Shown here: piece after piece, positions 52,700 through 62,876 of the stretch | Position numbering within the stretch: the first letter of the stretch is position 1 | Layout: every line of letters starts with the position of its first letter | From: Sphingobacteriia bacterium | GTDB taxonomy: Bacteria > Bacteroidota > Bacteroidia > Chitinophagales > Chitinophagaceae | Length of the DNA: 64,000 nt | Reading direction: 5' to 3' | NCBI GenBank assembly: GCA_947452295.1 | Contig: CANGCK010000004.1 | Span: 34,474-98,473 of the forward strand | Position numbers and translations under genes: made by a program | The notes under the pieces: generated by a model | What the model was told of the DNA's origin: nothing | Databases searched by the model: none | Seen by the model: the letters and a program-made list of their open reading frames with translations, nothing else

Positions 52700-53926
52700 A
52701 TGAAAAAATTTACCATACCCAATATATACAGAAGTAGCCTTATAAGCGGCATTAAAGAAAAAAGAAAGGCAGCGGATAAATTTAAGAAAGATTATACCCC
52801 TACAAACTTAAACTTTGGTCCAATTCAAATTTATTTGGCTCGCCATTTTGGTTTTTGCTATGGTGTAGAAAATGCAATAGAAATTGCCTTTAATACCATT
52901 AACAATAATCCAGACAAGCATATTTATTTGTTAAGTGAAATGATTCACAATCCTCAAGTAAATGCCGACTTGGTAAGCAGAGGTGTTCGATTTTTACAAG
53001 ACACCTATGGCAAACAATTAATTTCATTTGATGCATTAACTGCCGATGATATTGTAATAATCCCTGCTTTTGGTACTACACTTGCCATAGAACAAGCATT
53101 AAGAAACAAGGGAATTGCCGTTGAAAAATACAATACTACCTGCCCATTTGTAGAAAAAGTTTGGAACAGAAGCGAGCAAATAGCCCAAAAAGGTTACAGT
53201 ATTGTAGTTCATGGCAAGCCCAAACACGAAGAAACTAGGGCCACATTTTCCCATGCTTCCGCCAATACCCCAACTATTATAGTGAATGATATGGCCGAAA
53301 CGATTGAGTTGGCCAAATACATGACCGGCGAAAAACAAAGGGAAACTTTCTATGATGAATTTAAAGGTCGATATTCTGAAGGATTTGATATTACCAAAGA
53401 TTTACAACATATTGGAGTAGTTAATCAAACTACCCAATTGGCCACCGACACACAAGCCATTTCTGATTATTTAAAAGATGTTGTGAAAAATATTTATCAG
53501 CTCACCAATGATACCATCGGGCAACATTTTGCAGATACTAGAGATACCCTTTGCTACGCAACCAACGACAATCAAACCGCAGTTACCGGTATGTTAGCTA
53601 CACCAGCAGATATTGCCATTGTAATTGGCGGTCATAACAGCAGCAATAGCTCTCATCTTGTTGAACTTTGCGAGAATAAATTACCCACTTATTTTATTGA
53701 CTCCCCCGATAGATTGGTAAGCAAAGAACAAATAACGCATTGCAATTGGCAAACCAAAACTTACAGTGAAATTGAGCACTACTTACCCAATAAAACACCC
53801 CTCAAAATATTAATGACAAGTGGTGCTAGTTGTCCGGATGCCATAGTTGAACAAGTCATCCGGAAACTAGCTGTTTTTTATGGCGTAGAAGATAAAGTAG
53901 CCGAATTTATTCAGCTTTATTCTTAA
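52700..53926 (+). CDS. ispH: 4-hydroxy-3-methylbut-2-enyl diphosphate reductase
   Basis: A 408-residue protein, longer than the ~310 residues of E. coli IspH. The three Fe-S cysteines are in ARHFGFCYGVENAI (Cys53), NTTCPFVEKVW (Cys148) and DTLCYATNDNQTAV (Cys285). VVHGKPKHEE and VIGGHNSSNSSHLVELC are also conserved. The extra length comes from a ~40-residue N-terminal extension and an insert around residues 195-235. It makes IPP and DMAPP at the last step of the MEP pathway and needs reduced ferredoxin or flavodoxin. Its 3' end overlaps the convergent adaptor gene by 20 bp. Confidence 0.94.
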   Translation: MKKFTIPNIYRSSLISGIKEKRKAADKFKKDYTPTNLNFGPIQIYLARHFGFCYGVENAIEIAFNTINNNPDKHIYLLSEMIHNPQVNADLVSRGVRFLQDTYGKQLISFDALTADDIVIIPAFGTTLAIEQALRNKGIAVEKYNTTCPFVEKVWNRSEQIAQKGYSIVVHGKPKHEETRATFSHASANTPTIIVNDMAETIELAKYMTGEKQRETFYDEFKGRYSEGFDITKDLQHIGVVNQTTQLATDTQAISDYLKDVVKNIYQLTNDTIGQHFADTRDTLCYATNDNQTAVTGMLATPADIAIVIGGHNSSNSSHLVELCENKLPTYFIDSPDRLVSKEQITHCNWQTKTYSEIEHYLPNKTPLKILMTSGASCPDAIVEQVIRKLAVFYGVEDKVAEFIQLYS

Positions 53927-55037
53927 GCATCCCTAATAACCGGTATCCATTTTTAGTAACAAACTGGGTAGTAGCAAAATTAATACCACTATTGGGTTTT
54001 AGCCCTATAAAGCCACTTTGGCGAGTACCAGTTTGTACTTCCAACATTTCAAATTGATGTGTATTTTTGGCTACAAATACATATTCTTTCCCTTCATAGC
54101 GCATCACTGCTTCTTCAGGTACTACATTGGTTGGTTTGGCCGACAAATCAAAGCTTCCACTTAAAAACATACCAGGCAATAACTCATGATTTGGATTCTC
54201 AAAATGACAATGAACCAAGCCCGTTCTGGCTTCGTTGATATTTTTTGTAACCAACAATACTTCCACCGCATATTTCTTGGTAGGATTACTAGCCAACGAA
54301 ACAGTAGCACTCATTCCTTTTTGAATCAATGGTAAGTCTTTTTCAAAAACAGTTAAAGCGGCATGAATATCATCGGGATTTACTAACTCGAACAAAACAT
54401 CTGAAGGATTAACATACTTCCCAATATTTACATTCACTTTGGTTACATATCCATTTATTGGTGAACGAAGCGACACAGATCTAGAAATATTATTGATGTT
54501 CAAAAGTGTAGGATCGATTCCGATGATACGCAATTTTTCTTCTAATGCTTTAATCATCACCTGTGTAACTTTATATTCACTCATAGCCTGCTGATAGCTT
54601 TTTTTACTAGTAGCTTCATTTTCGCTCAATTCTTTTTGGCGTTGCATATCGGCCGACAAATATTCCATTTTTGCTTTATCTACTAAATAATCTTGCTGTA
54701 ACTGCACATAACTTTGATCTTCCATTGTTGCAATAATCTCTCCCTTTTTTACACTCATTCCAGGTAATAACTGTGTTCTCTTTAAATATCCTCCCAATGG
54801 AAAACTCACCGAAATCATGCTTTGTGGCGGTACATCTACCAGTCCGTTAACCATAACCGTTTCATGCAAAGTTTTATTTCCGGCTAAGGCTGTTTCCAGT
54901 TCTGCCTGTTTTAATTGTGCATCAGTAAGTTGTAGAACAGTAATTTCTTTTACTGAGTTTTCCTCAACTTTTTCAATTTTCTTTCCGGCACAGCTTAATA
55001 AGCTAATAACCAATAATGCATAAAGAAAATGTTTCAT
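53907..55037 (-). CDS. RND efflux periplasmic adaptor (CusB/CzcB-like lipoprotein)
   Basis: A 376-residue membrane-fusion protein. The signal ends in LLSCAGK, a lipobox with Cys at about residue 16, so it is membrane-anchored by lipid. After that come the barrel-sandwich strands SVKKGEIIATMEDQSYVQLQ, a helical hairpin (about residues 115-165), and SLRSPINGYVTKVNVNIGKYV with a beta-barrel domain. The DDIHAALTVFEKDLPLIQKG region is typical of heavy-metal RND adaptors. It lies 45 bp downstream of the CzcA-TolC fusion gene. Metal specificity (Cu, Zn, Co) cannot be read. Confidence 0.88.
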   Translation of the reverse strand: MKHFLYALLVISLLSCAGKKIEKVEENSVKEITVLQLTDAQLKQAELETALAGNKTLHETVMVNGLVDVPPQSMISVSFPLGGYLKRTQLLPGMSVKKGEIIATMEDQSYVQLQQDYLVDKAKMEYLSADMQRQKELSENEATSKKSYQQAMSEYKVTQVMIKALEEKLRIIGIDPTLLNINNISRSVSLRSPINGYVTKVNVNIGKYVNPSDVLFELVNPDDIHAALTVFEKDLPLIQKGMSATVSLASNPTKKYAVEVLLVTKNINEARTGLVHCHFENPNHELLPGMFLSGSFDLSAKPTNVVPEEAVMRYEGKEYVFVAKNTHQFEMLEVQTGTRQSGFIGLKPNSGINFATTQFVTKNGYRLLGMLKNKAE

Positions 55038-55053
55038 GTATTGATAATTTTTA

Positions 55054-55081
55054 ATGTTGAATGTTATTGGTTGAATGTTGA
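55054..55081. repeat. heptamer-period repeat (ATGTTGA type)
   Basis: Four 7-bp units (ATGTTGA, ATGTTAT, TGGTTGA, ATGTTGA) fill the short gap between the adaptor and the CzcA-TolC gene, and the phase continues into the stop codon. They are less perfect than the array at 48624. Confidence 0.6.
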
Positions 55082-55082
55082 A

Positions 55083-58000
55083 TTAGTTATTTAATAAATA
55101 TTGTAATTCAACAACAGAAAGGTTTAACTGACGAATCGATTCGAGGTATTGACTTTTTATTCCCACTGCTTGATTCATTAATGTTCCCCACTCGATATAA
55201 TTAATAGCTCCATTTTTATAGCTTAGATTAGCCGTTTTTATGATGGTTTCAGCCTGTTTACTTGCCGCTTCCTCATAAAATGCAACAGCTTTACTATACT
55301 TAGCATAGGCCTGCCATGCATGATCTACTTTCAATTTAATTTGAGCGGATATTGCTTTTGTAGATTCAACAGCTACTTGCTCATTGGCTTTTGCCGCCAA
55401 CACTTTTTGCTTTTGTGCATTATTGAACAATGTAACCGACATGCCTAAACTGATTGAAGAAAAACGATCAAACATAGCATATTTTTTTTCCGATTTATCA
55501 TTCAGCATTTGCCAGCCATTTAAGGATTGATTATTGTAACCTATAATCCACTCAGGTTTTCCACGCGATTGTAACAATGCTGTTTCTGCAGATGCTAATG
55601 CAACTTGTTGGTTAGACAATACTAATAATGGGTGCAGTTTCCATTGTACCGAATCAAATAATTGAAAATTGGCTTTAAAAGGATCTGCTGCAATTACACG
55701 AACAGTAGATTGAAGAAATAGCCCCAATTGCAGTTGTGTTGCAAGCAAATCTTCCTGTTGCATAGCCATTTGTAGCTTATTTTGCATCACCAATTGATCG
55801 ATAGACGTTTTTTCTAGTAAGTTACTTTCTCCCTTTTCTAATCTCAATGTGGCAATTTTTTGATACCCACTATAAACACTATCTATATACTGCAGCAATA
55901 ATTGATGTGCTTGATAAAATTGTAACTCTGCAAATAACTGTCTTACTATTTTTTTCACTTCAATTATTTGAATCTGCGTATTTGCCTTAGCCGTTTCAAT
56001 AAATGTTTCAAACAATTGTTGTTGTCGCTTATATACAATCCCCGAACTGAAAGGTTGTACAATACTAATCCTTGCATCAAACCCTGCGGTATTGTAACTT
56101 CCTAACTCCGTCATGAATTGAGTTTTAGGTAAATCCTTGGATGTAGCTGGCAATAAACTATAGTATCGCTCTTGCAGTCTACTCACTTTTAATGATGGCG
56201 CATTCAATTCTGCTTGTTGTAATACTTCTGTTAACAACATTTGTTTTTCGGCTGATATTGGCTGTGCGGACAATGCAGCGCAAAGCAGCATCAAACCCAT
56301 TGTAGATAGCGCTTTCATTTGCGTACTTTTCTTTCTTCGATCAAATAATAAATATAAACAAGGCAATACAATTAAAGTTAACACTGTTGCGGTTAACAAT
56401 CCCCCGATAACTACTGTTGCTAATGGGCGTTGCACTTCTGCACCTGCACCATGACTAATAGCCATTGGTAAAAATCCCAATGAAGCCACTGCAGCTGTCA
56501 TTAAAATTGGACGAAGCCTAGTTTCTGTTGCTTGTAAGATAATATCTTTTACATCAGATTCATCATTTAGTCTTAATCGAACTATTTCTGTTATTAAAAC
56601 AATACCATTTAAAACAGCTACACCAAATAAAGCAATAAACCCAACTCCCGCCGAAATACTAAAGGGCATTCCTCTTAGCCACAAACTAAATATGCCACCT
56701 GTTGCAGATAAAGGAATGGCAGAAAATATGAGTAATCCGTATTTAATTTTATTGAATGCAAAATAAAGTAATACAAAAATCAATAGCAAAGCTATTGGTA
56801 AGGCAATGGCCAATCGAGCAGTAGCATTTTGTAAATTTTCGTATTGGCCACCATAAGAAACTACATAACCTGTGGGCAGCTTAATATTATTTTTTACTTT
56901 TTGTTGCAATTCTTGAACAATTGTTTGTACATCTCTTCCGCGAACATTAAAGCCAACCATTATTCTTCTTCTGGCTTCCTCTCGCTGAATTTGGTAAGGT
57001 CCTTCCTTTAATTCCACTGTTGCTAATTCACTTAAAGGAACTTGCAATCCATCTGCAACACCAACCATTAAGTTCCCTAAATTACTCAAATCACCTCTTT
57101 GTTCACTATTTAGTCTTACCACTAAGTCATATCGCTTATCACCTTCAAATACAACACCCGCAGCACTTCCCGCATAGGCTGCTTGCACTGTTCTATTAAT
57201 TTCAGCAACAGAAGCTCCATATTTTGCAATAGCAGCTCTATTATATTGAATAACCATTTGGGGTATACCTGTAACCGTTTCAACATATAAATCTTTCGCG
57301 CCTTCTACTTGATTGATTAGCAATCCCATTCTAGCCGCAATTGCAGCTAGTGAATCTAAATCATCCCCAAAAATTTTACAAACTACATCTTGTCTCGCTC
57401 CCGTCATTAATTCATTAAAACGCATTTGCACCGGAAACTGAAATCCTGTGGTAACACCCGGAACTTGTTGTAATTCATTACTCATTTTTTCGGCAAGCTC
57501 ATCAAATGTTGTTGCACTGGTCCATTCTTTTTTATCTTTCAATATAACCATCATATCTGCAGCTTCCAACGGCATTGGGTCTGTAGGAATTTCTCCGGAT
57601 CCAATTTTCGTTACTACTTTCACCACTTCAGGAAATGAATCCAATAATACTTTAGCAGTTTTTTGAACTGCATCTACAGTATTGGTTAATGATGAACCAG
57701 TTAATAGTCGGGTTTCTACTGCAAAATCTCCTTCTTCTAATTTTGGAATAAACTCACCGCCCAAAGTAGTCATGATAAATGCTGCTACTACAAATAACAA
57801 AAAGCTAATTCCCACAATACTCTTAGGTATCAATAATACTTTTCGCAATAATGGTTTGTACCAATTACTAATTGCAGCAATCATCCTATCTGAAAAATTA
57901 GGAGGCATATTGGTTTTCTTACTTAATAACCATGCACTCATCATTGGTATATAAGTAAGAGACAATAAGAATGCGCCAAGTATTGCAAAAGAAACCGTTT

Positions 58001-59444
58001 CTGCCATCGGCCGAAACATTTTCCCTTCAATCCCCTGAAGCGATAATACCGGCAAATAAACTACTAATATAATTATCTGTCCAAAAGCAGCGGCATTCAT
58101 CATTTTTTTGGCACTACCTCCTACTTCCTGATCCATTTCTTCTTTGCTTAAAAATACACTACCTCTATGCCGAATACCATGTTGCAACTTGTGCAATACG
58201 GCCTCAACAATTATAACACCACCATCTACCAATAAGCCAAAATCAAGCGCTCCTAAACTCATCAAATTACCACTGGTACCTGCTAAGTTCATCATAATTA
58301 CCGCAAACAAAAGAGACAATGGAATAACAGATGCAACAATAAAACCAGCCCTTAAATTCCCCAGAAATATCACCAGTACAAAAACAACAATTAAAGCACC
58401 TTCAATTAAATTGTTTTTAACAGTACCTATGGCATTATTGACCATTTTAGTTCTGTCTAAAAAAGCTTCAATAATTACCCCTTCAGGCAATGCCGTTTCA
58501 ATTTCTTTGATTTTTGTTTTGATGTTTTTAATCACATCCTTGCTATTACCTCCTTTTAACATCATCACAACAGCTCCCGGCACTTCGCCACTTGCACCAT
58601 AAACTGTTGCACCATACCGTATTGCCGTACCATATTGAACAATTGCAATGTTTTTCACCAAAACCGGTATTGAGCCATTCACCCTTTTAACTACTACATT
58701 TTCTATATCTTCTATATTCTTTACCAGGCCTTCCGTTCTAATATACAATACATTGGGACCTTTTTCGATGTAGGCGCCACCCGCATTTTGGTTGTTTTCT
58801 TCCAATGCTTTAAAAACATCTGCAATGGTTAATCCAAAACTTTTAAGTTGGTCTGTTTTAACAGCCACTTCATACTGCTTCAATGAACCTCCAAAACTAC
58901 TCACATCGGCCACTCCTTCTGTGCCCAATAATTGACGACGAACTATCCAATCTTGTATAGATCTTAGTTCAGTTAAATTATACTTACCTTCATACCCTGG
59001 TTTTGTTTTTACAACATATTGAAATATTTCACCCAATCCAGTAGTTACAGGCCCCATTTCTGGCGTACCCATTCCAGCAGGAATTTGCGCCTGTACAGTA
59101 ACCAATCGTTCACTTACTTGTTGCCTAGCCCAATAAACATCTGTATTGTCATCAAAAACAACTGTTACAATACTCAAACCAAATCTCGAAAAACTTCTTT
59201 GTTCCTTTATTCCTGGAACATTTCGAGTAGCCTGCTCAACAGGTACTGTTATAAAGCGTTCTACATCGGGTGCACCCAATCCTGGTGATACAGTTAAAAT
59301 CATTACCTGGTTATTGGTAATATCGGGAACAGCATCTATGGGCAATTTCATTACTTGATACAACCCAAAAATGATTAACCCTATTGTAAACAACCCTACG
59401 ATTAATTTATTTCGAATAGAAAAATCGATAATCTTATTCAGCAT
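55083..59444 (-). CDS. CzcA/CusA heavy-metal RND pump fused to a TolC-like outer-membrane factor
   Basis: A 1453-residue fusion. Residues 1 to ~1035 form the RND inner-membrane pump: LPIDAVPDITNNQVMILT at the start, GALDFGLLVDGGVIIVEAV with the proton-relay Asp in TM4, GEFIPKLEEGDFA in the porter region and ATETRLRPILMTA before TM11. After the last membrane helix, KKSTQMKALSTMGLMLLCAALSAQ looks like an internal signal peptide, and the remaining ~400 residues form TolC-type helical hairpins (EVLQQAELNAPSLKVS; WQAYAKYSKAVAFY). Such CzcA-CzcC fusions are typical of Bacteroidota. The adaptor follows, and a small conserved gene precedes it. Confidence 0.92.
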   Translation of the reverse strand: MLNKIIDFSIRNKLIVGLFTIGLIIFGLYQVMKLPIDAVPDITNNQVMILTVSPGLGAPDVERFITVPVEQATRNVPGIKEQRSFSRFGLSIVTVVFDDNTDVYWARQQVSERLVTVQAQIPAGMGTPEMGPVTTGLGEIFQYVVKTKPGYEGKYNLTELRSIQDWIVRRQLLGTEGVADVSSFGGSLKQYEVAVKTDQLKSFGLTIADVFKALEENNQNAGGAYIEKGPNVLYIRTEGLVKNIEDIENVVVKRVNGSIPVLVKNIAIVQYGTAIRYGATVYGASGEVPGAVVMMLKGGNSKDVIKNIKTKIKEIETALPEGVIIEAFLDRTKMVNNAIGTVKNNLIEGALIVVFVLVIFLGNLRAGFIVASVIPLSLLFAVIMMNLAGTSGNLMSLGALDFGLLVDGGVIIVEAVLHKLQHGIRHRGSVFLSKEEMDQEVGGSAKKMMNAAAFGQIIILVVYLPVLSLQGIEGKMFRPMAETVSFAILGAFLLSLTYIPMMSAWLLSKKTNMPPNFSDRMIAAISNWYKPLLRKVLLIPKSIVGISFLLFVVAAFIMTTLGGEFIPKLEEGDFAVETRLLTGSSLTNTVDAVQKTAKVLLDSFPEVVKVVTKIGSGEIPTDPMPLEAADMMVILKDKKEWTSATTFDELAEKMSNELQQVPGVTTGFQFPVQMRFNELMTGARQDVVCKIFGDDLDSLAAIAARMGLLINQVEGAKDLYVETVTGIPQMVIQYNRAAIAKYGASVAEINRTVQAAYAGSAAGVVFEGDKRYDLVVRLNSEQRGDLSNLGNLMVGVADGLQVPLSELATVELKEGPYQIQREEARRRIMVGFNVRGRDVQTIVQELQQKVKNNIKLPTGYVVSYGGQYENLQNATARLAIALPIALLLIFVLLYFAFNKIKYGLLIFSAIPLSATGGIFSLWLRGMPFSISAGVGFIALFGVAVLNGIVLITEIVRLRLNDESDVKDIILQATETRLRPILMTAAVASLGFLPMAISHGAGAEVQRPLATVVIGGLLTATVLTLIVLPCLYLLFDRRKKSTQMKALSTMGLMLLCAALSAQPISAEKQMLLTEVLQQAELNAPSLKVSRLQERYYSLLPATSKDLPKTQFMTELGSYNTAGFDARISIVQPFSSGIVYKRQQQLFETFIETAKANTQIQIIEVKKIVRQLFAELQFYQAHQLLLQYIDSVYSGYQKIATLRLEKGESNLLEKTSIDQLVMQNKLQMAMQQEDLLATQLQLGLFLQSTVRVIAADPFKANFQLFDSVQWKLHPLLVLSNQQVALASAETALLQSRGKPEWIIGYNNQSLNGWQMLNDKSEKKYAMFDRFSSISLGMSVTLFNNAQKQKVLAAKANEQVAVESTKAISAQIKLKVDHAWQAYAKYSKAVAFYEEAASKQAETIIKTANLSYKNGAINYIEWGTLMNQAVGIKSQYLESIRQLNLSVVELQYLLNN

Positions 59445-59541
59445 AAATATACTTTAACGCACCAATTAAATTAATTTCTAGTGCTACATTCATTAATAAA
59501 AACATGAATTTTCATCATGCTATGTTTGCATTCAATAATAT

Positions 59542-59928
59542 TTATGCAATAATTCGGGGAGGTTGAAAAATAGCAACCATTGGAAGAAACATATACGCGT
59601 TTACTTCTAGGATTGTATAGGTAATTGGTGGCATTGGAATAGCAGGTGCCTTTACTTCTATTTTTTGTATTGGCATACTGATTGCACTTATCATACAACC
59701 ATCTGCATTGTGTTTTTTAAAGGGTAATTGCATATCCTGTGCAAAATCATCATCTATCACAGGATTAATATAATGCATTCTTATGAAGCCAGCCACACTC
59801 ATGGAAGGGTTTTGCTGGCGATGTTTATTGTAATGCTTTAGCATAAAGGGCACTTTCAGCAGCTGATTAGCATCTGTTGCACCTAATAAGTAGGTAACCA
59901 ATACAAATATGACCACTAAACGTTTCAC
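59542..59928 (-). CDS. small secreted protein upstream of the metal-efflux genes
   Basis: A 128-residue protein with a signal peptide (MKRLVVIFVLVTYLLG). The region LLKVPFMLKHYNKHRQQNP followed by MSVAGFIRMHYINP and DDDFAQDMQLPFKKH matches a small protein family often placed before CzcA-type pumps in Bacteroidota. The rest has several Met, His and Cys residues (HNADGCM; AIPMPPI), which could bind metal ions, and a Pro-rich end. I infer a periplasmic metal-related accessory role; the function is unproven. Confidence 0.6.
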   Translation of the reverse strand: MKRLVVIFVLVTYLLGATDANQLLKVPFMLKHYNKHRQQNPSMSVAGFIRMHYINPVIDDDFAQDMQLPFKKHNADGCMISAISMPIQKIEVKAPAIPMPPITYTILEVNAYMFLPMVAIFQPPRIIA

Positions 59929-59946
59929 TAAACAAAGTTAATTAAG

Positions 59947-61965
59947 TTAATTTACAAAATTCCACCATATCCCTAATCTTGTCCACAAGCCTGAATTAGT
60001 ATAATCATTGGCCATTAAATTTCGTTGCGTAAACCCAAAAGTTCCATTTGAACTGGTAAAAGACTGCAAATTTTCTACTCTAACAAATCCTTTAAAACTT
60101 TTAATACGAAAATGAAGAAATGCATTTATTTCGGGTCTATTGGCAATAATTGTATTTTTTTGATAAAAATATTGTCCCAAAATCGGACTATAATTATCGG
60201 CAGCATAAGCTGAATTGTATTTTACTTCCAATCCGGTAGATAAAAACAAATTTGTATAAAAATTCCCCTCAAATGCTATTCTGTTTCTAGTGAAAATAAA
60301 AGGTAAATTAATTGGCGGATTTCCAGTTGTTTGTTGAAGATGTATTTCGGCATACCAATTCCAATGTTTACTCAATTTAATTTTCTTTTCTGCTGTAAGA
60401 TGAAGTAGATTGAATAAAGTTGCTTCCTGACGGGCAGTAAAAAAGCTATCGAAATACATATAATTATTTACCGCAAAGTATTCTCCGGTGAGTTTAAAGT
60501 GTTGCTTAGGATTTTCATATTCACTAAATAAACGAATAATATTCTCTTTATTAAATGAGCTTCTATTGCTAACAGGAAATGAATTTAAAGGATTCAACAA
60601 AAAAGAGGGAGAACGATTTACGTTTTGAAACCCAATATTTAAATAGCCAATTTTGTTACCTAACTTTCGGCGCAAACTGGCATAGGCACTGTAATCTCCT
60701 GCATTTAACCCATTTATATACAACTTTCCAGTAGCTTCAATATCCCAAACCTGGTTACGGGTTCTGTTCCTATATTCAGCAGATGAAAACACATTATAAT
60801 AACTAGCTGAAGTAATTGTATCAAAAATACCCCTTAAATGCTGCATGGCTATACTTGCCTTAAAAAATTGACTTTGATTGTTTTTTTCTGGGAAAGTAAT
60901 CAAACTAAATTCGTTTTGGATATTACTCCATTGGTCTTTAAAATTTAATCCCAGTTTATTATTTACAGTATAATTAAAATAAGTTTGATACTTAACTGAA
61001 TCTACATTAATATCATAAAAATTAAACTGCTGATTGGTTATATTTAATGTGTGCTCAAGTCTAAATCTGGGATAAAATAATTTAATAACCGACGAATCTG
61101 TTACAATAGAATCCTTTTGACCAAAATCGTAATGATGCTTATATAAAAACACATTTTCTTTATAAATATTTCCGGTATTCACATTGGTATTAAACGGATT
61201 CCTAGTTGTTGCACCGGCCCTACCCATTCTGGTTTCTAATTCAAATGGGTCATTTAAAGCCAAACTGTCAATTTTATTTTTATCAATCAATCCTCCATTT
61301 TCTGAAGAAGCAGCTTTATTAGACAACATCACTAAGAAAAGTTCATACCTACGATTATTAGATTGATAGTGTGCGGTAAATCTAAAATTATTATGGCTTG
61401 CATTTTGATTACGCAACATTCCAGGAGAGTTACTAAATCGATATTCAATTCCAAAATTGAAATTGCTTTTCCGATTTTGGGTATGTTGAATGCTTATTAG
61501 CTGCTCGGATTTACTGCCCAATAAATAAGACAATTCTGTATAAGGACGTGTAGTTTGATAAAACTTAGTATTTTCTAAAGTATATTTATATACGTCAAAC
61601 TGATGAAAACCTGCATCAAATCCAGCTTTCATTAAAGGATTAAAAATCATCGACTGTGCAGCAGTCCCGAAATTACCTAAATGATGATAGGTATATGGCA
61701 TTGGGAACTTTGTATTAAAATCATTTATAGAGGAATCAATGGATCTGTTGCGAGTTGAATCGAAATATTTAAAATAAATAGTAATAGAATCTGCAAAGCG
61801 ATCTCTTTTTTGCAATGAATCTTTCCTAGTACCAGAACCACCGCTAGATCCAAAGCCGCCACCGCTTTGTAAATTATTGAATCTACTAAATCCTTGAGCA
61901 GATATATCATTCAATATATTCACACCAATGATTAAGCAGATGATATAACAACAACGAAATTTCAT
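59947..61965 (-). CDS. putative outer-membrane porin of Bacteroidota
   Basis: A 672-residue outer-membrane protein. The signal ends near LNDISAQG, and the mature start is Gly/Ser-rich (GFGSSGGSGTRK). The rest is dense in aromatic, alternating beta-strand segments (for example SFKGFVRVENLQSF and LWTRLGIWWNFVN at the C-terminus ending in an aromatic-hydrophobic strand), as in the Bacteroidota putative-porin family. It lies 2 bp downstream of the purine nucleoside phosphorylase gene (the phosphorylase stop is followed almost immediately by this ATG), so it may take up nucleosides or similar solutes; that is an inference. Confidence 0.75.
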   Translation of the reverse strand: MKFRCCYIICLIIGVNILNDISAQGFSRFNNLQSGGGFGSSGGSGTRKDSLQKRDRFADSITIYFKYFDSTRNRSIDSSINDFNTKFPMPYTYHHLGNFGTAAQSMIFNPLMKAGFDAGFHQFDVYKYTLENTKFYQTTRPYTELSYLLGSKSEQLISIQHTQNRKSNFNFGIEYRFSNSPGMLRNQNASHNNFRFTAHYQSNNRRYELFLVMLSNKAASSENGGLIDKNKIDSLALNDPFELETRMGRAGATTRNPFNTNVNTGNIYKENVFLYKHHYDFGQKDSIVTDSSVIKLFYPRFRLEHTLNITNQQFNFYDINVDSVKYQTYFNYTVNNKLGLNFKDQWSNIQNEFSLITFPEKNNQSQFFKASIAMQHLRGIFDTITSASYYNVFSSAEYRNRTRNQVWDIEATGKLYINGLNAGDYSAYASLRRKLGNKIGYLNIGFQNVNRSPSFLLNPLNSFPVSNRSSFNKENIIRLFSEYENPKQHFKLTGEYFAVNNYMYFDSFFTARQEATLFNLLHLTAEKKIKLSKHWNWYAEIHLQQTTGNPPINLPFIFTRNRIAFEGNFYTNLFLSTGLEVKYNSAYAADNYSPILGQYFYQKNTIIANRPEINAFLHFRIKSFKGFVRVENLQSFTSSNGTFGFTQRNLMANDYTNSGLWTRLGIWWNFVN

Positions 61966-61967
61966 AT

Positions 61968-62792
61968 TTATTCAACTACTTTAACCAATTCACTAAATAA
62001 TAGGGTTAACTTAGGTTCTGCTTCATTTGCAGCTTGTAATACTTCTTCATGCGTTATCACATTATCTTCTTCTCTAATACCCAAATCGGTAATTACACTA
62101 ACAGCAAATACTTTCATACCACAATGAACAGCGGCAATTGTTTCTTGGACGGTACTCATTCCCACAGCATCGCCTCCTAATACATGAATCATTTTATATT
62201 CGGCCCTCGTTTCAAAAGTAGGGCCTGTTACGCCTGTGTAAACCCCTTCCTGAAGTTGGATATTATTGCTGGCTGCGATTGATTTCACTTTTTTTATGAT
62301 GTCTTTACTGTATGGTTCACTCATATCAGGAAAACGGGTACCTAGTGATTCTTCATTTTTACCAAGTAAAGGATTGATGGTAAACATGCTAATATGGTCA
62401 TTGATGATCATTAAATCGCCTACTTTAAAATTGGTATTAACACCACCAGCAGCGTTGGATAACAATAATGTTTTAACGCCTAACATATGCATTACCCTAA
62501 CCGGATAAGCTACTTGTTGGGCAGTGTACCCTTCATAAAAATGAAAACGCCCCGACATTACCCATACTTTTTTCCCACTCAACTCTCCTAAAATAAGTTT
62601 TCCAGTATGTCCTTCAACTGTACTAACAGGGAAATGAGGGATTTCTGCATAAGGTATGGCTATTTCAGTTTTAATTACATTGGCTAAATTCCCCAATCCA
62701 CTGCCTAAAATAATTCCGACAGTAGCATTCGTATTTATTTTACTTTGAATATAAGCCTTCGTTTCGGCTAGTTGGTTTAATAGTGTAGACAT
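61968..62792 (-). CDS. punA: purine nucleoside phosphorylase
   Basis: A 274-residue trimeric-type (PNP-I) enzyme. VGIILGSGLGNLANVI carries the phosphate-binding GSGLG; SGRFHFYEGY, LLLSNAAGGVNTNFKVGDLM and GPTFETRAEYKMIHVLGGDAVGMST follow in order, including the conserved Glu/Asn base-binding region (THEEVLQAANEAE at the end). It splits inosine and guanosine with phosphate to the free base and ribose 1-phosphate. It is followed by the putative porin gene on the same strand and preceded by a cold-shock gene with its own terminator. Confidence 0.93.
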   Translation of the reverse strand: MSTLLNQLAETKAYIQSKINTNATVGIILGSGLGNLANVIKTEIAIPYAEIPHFPVSTVEGHTGKLILGELSGKKVWVMSGRFHFYEGYTAQQVAYPVRVMHMLGVKTLLLSNAAGGVNTNFKVGDLMIINDHISMFTINPLLGKNEESLGTRFPDMSEPYSKDIIKKVKSIAASNNIQLQEGVYTGVTGPTFETRAEYKMIHVLGGDAVGMSTVQETIAAVHCGMKVFAVSVITDLGIREEDNVITHEEVLQAANEAEPKLTLLFSELVKVVE

Positions 62793-62827
62793 AATTTATA
62801 TTAAACGGTAAAGATAAGTTAAAAAAA

Positions 62828-62856
62828 TAAGGCCATCAACAGAGCTGATGGCCTTA
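62828..62856 (-). terminator. Rho-independent terminator of the cold-shock gene
   Basis: 11-bp perfect stem (62846-62856 with 62828-62838), 7-nt loop and, reading leftward, a run of T after the stem. It lies 20 bp downstream of the csp stop. Confidence 0.9.
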
Positions 62857-62876
62857 GTAAGGTATCAAAGTTAAAT

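Noticed and set aside
58144..58602. Rightward 152-codon frame opposite the RND pump
   Set aside because: Antisense to conserved CzcA sequence; Thr/Ile/Pro-rich composition typical of shadow frames.
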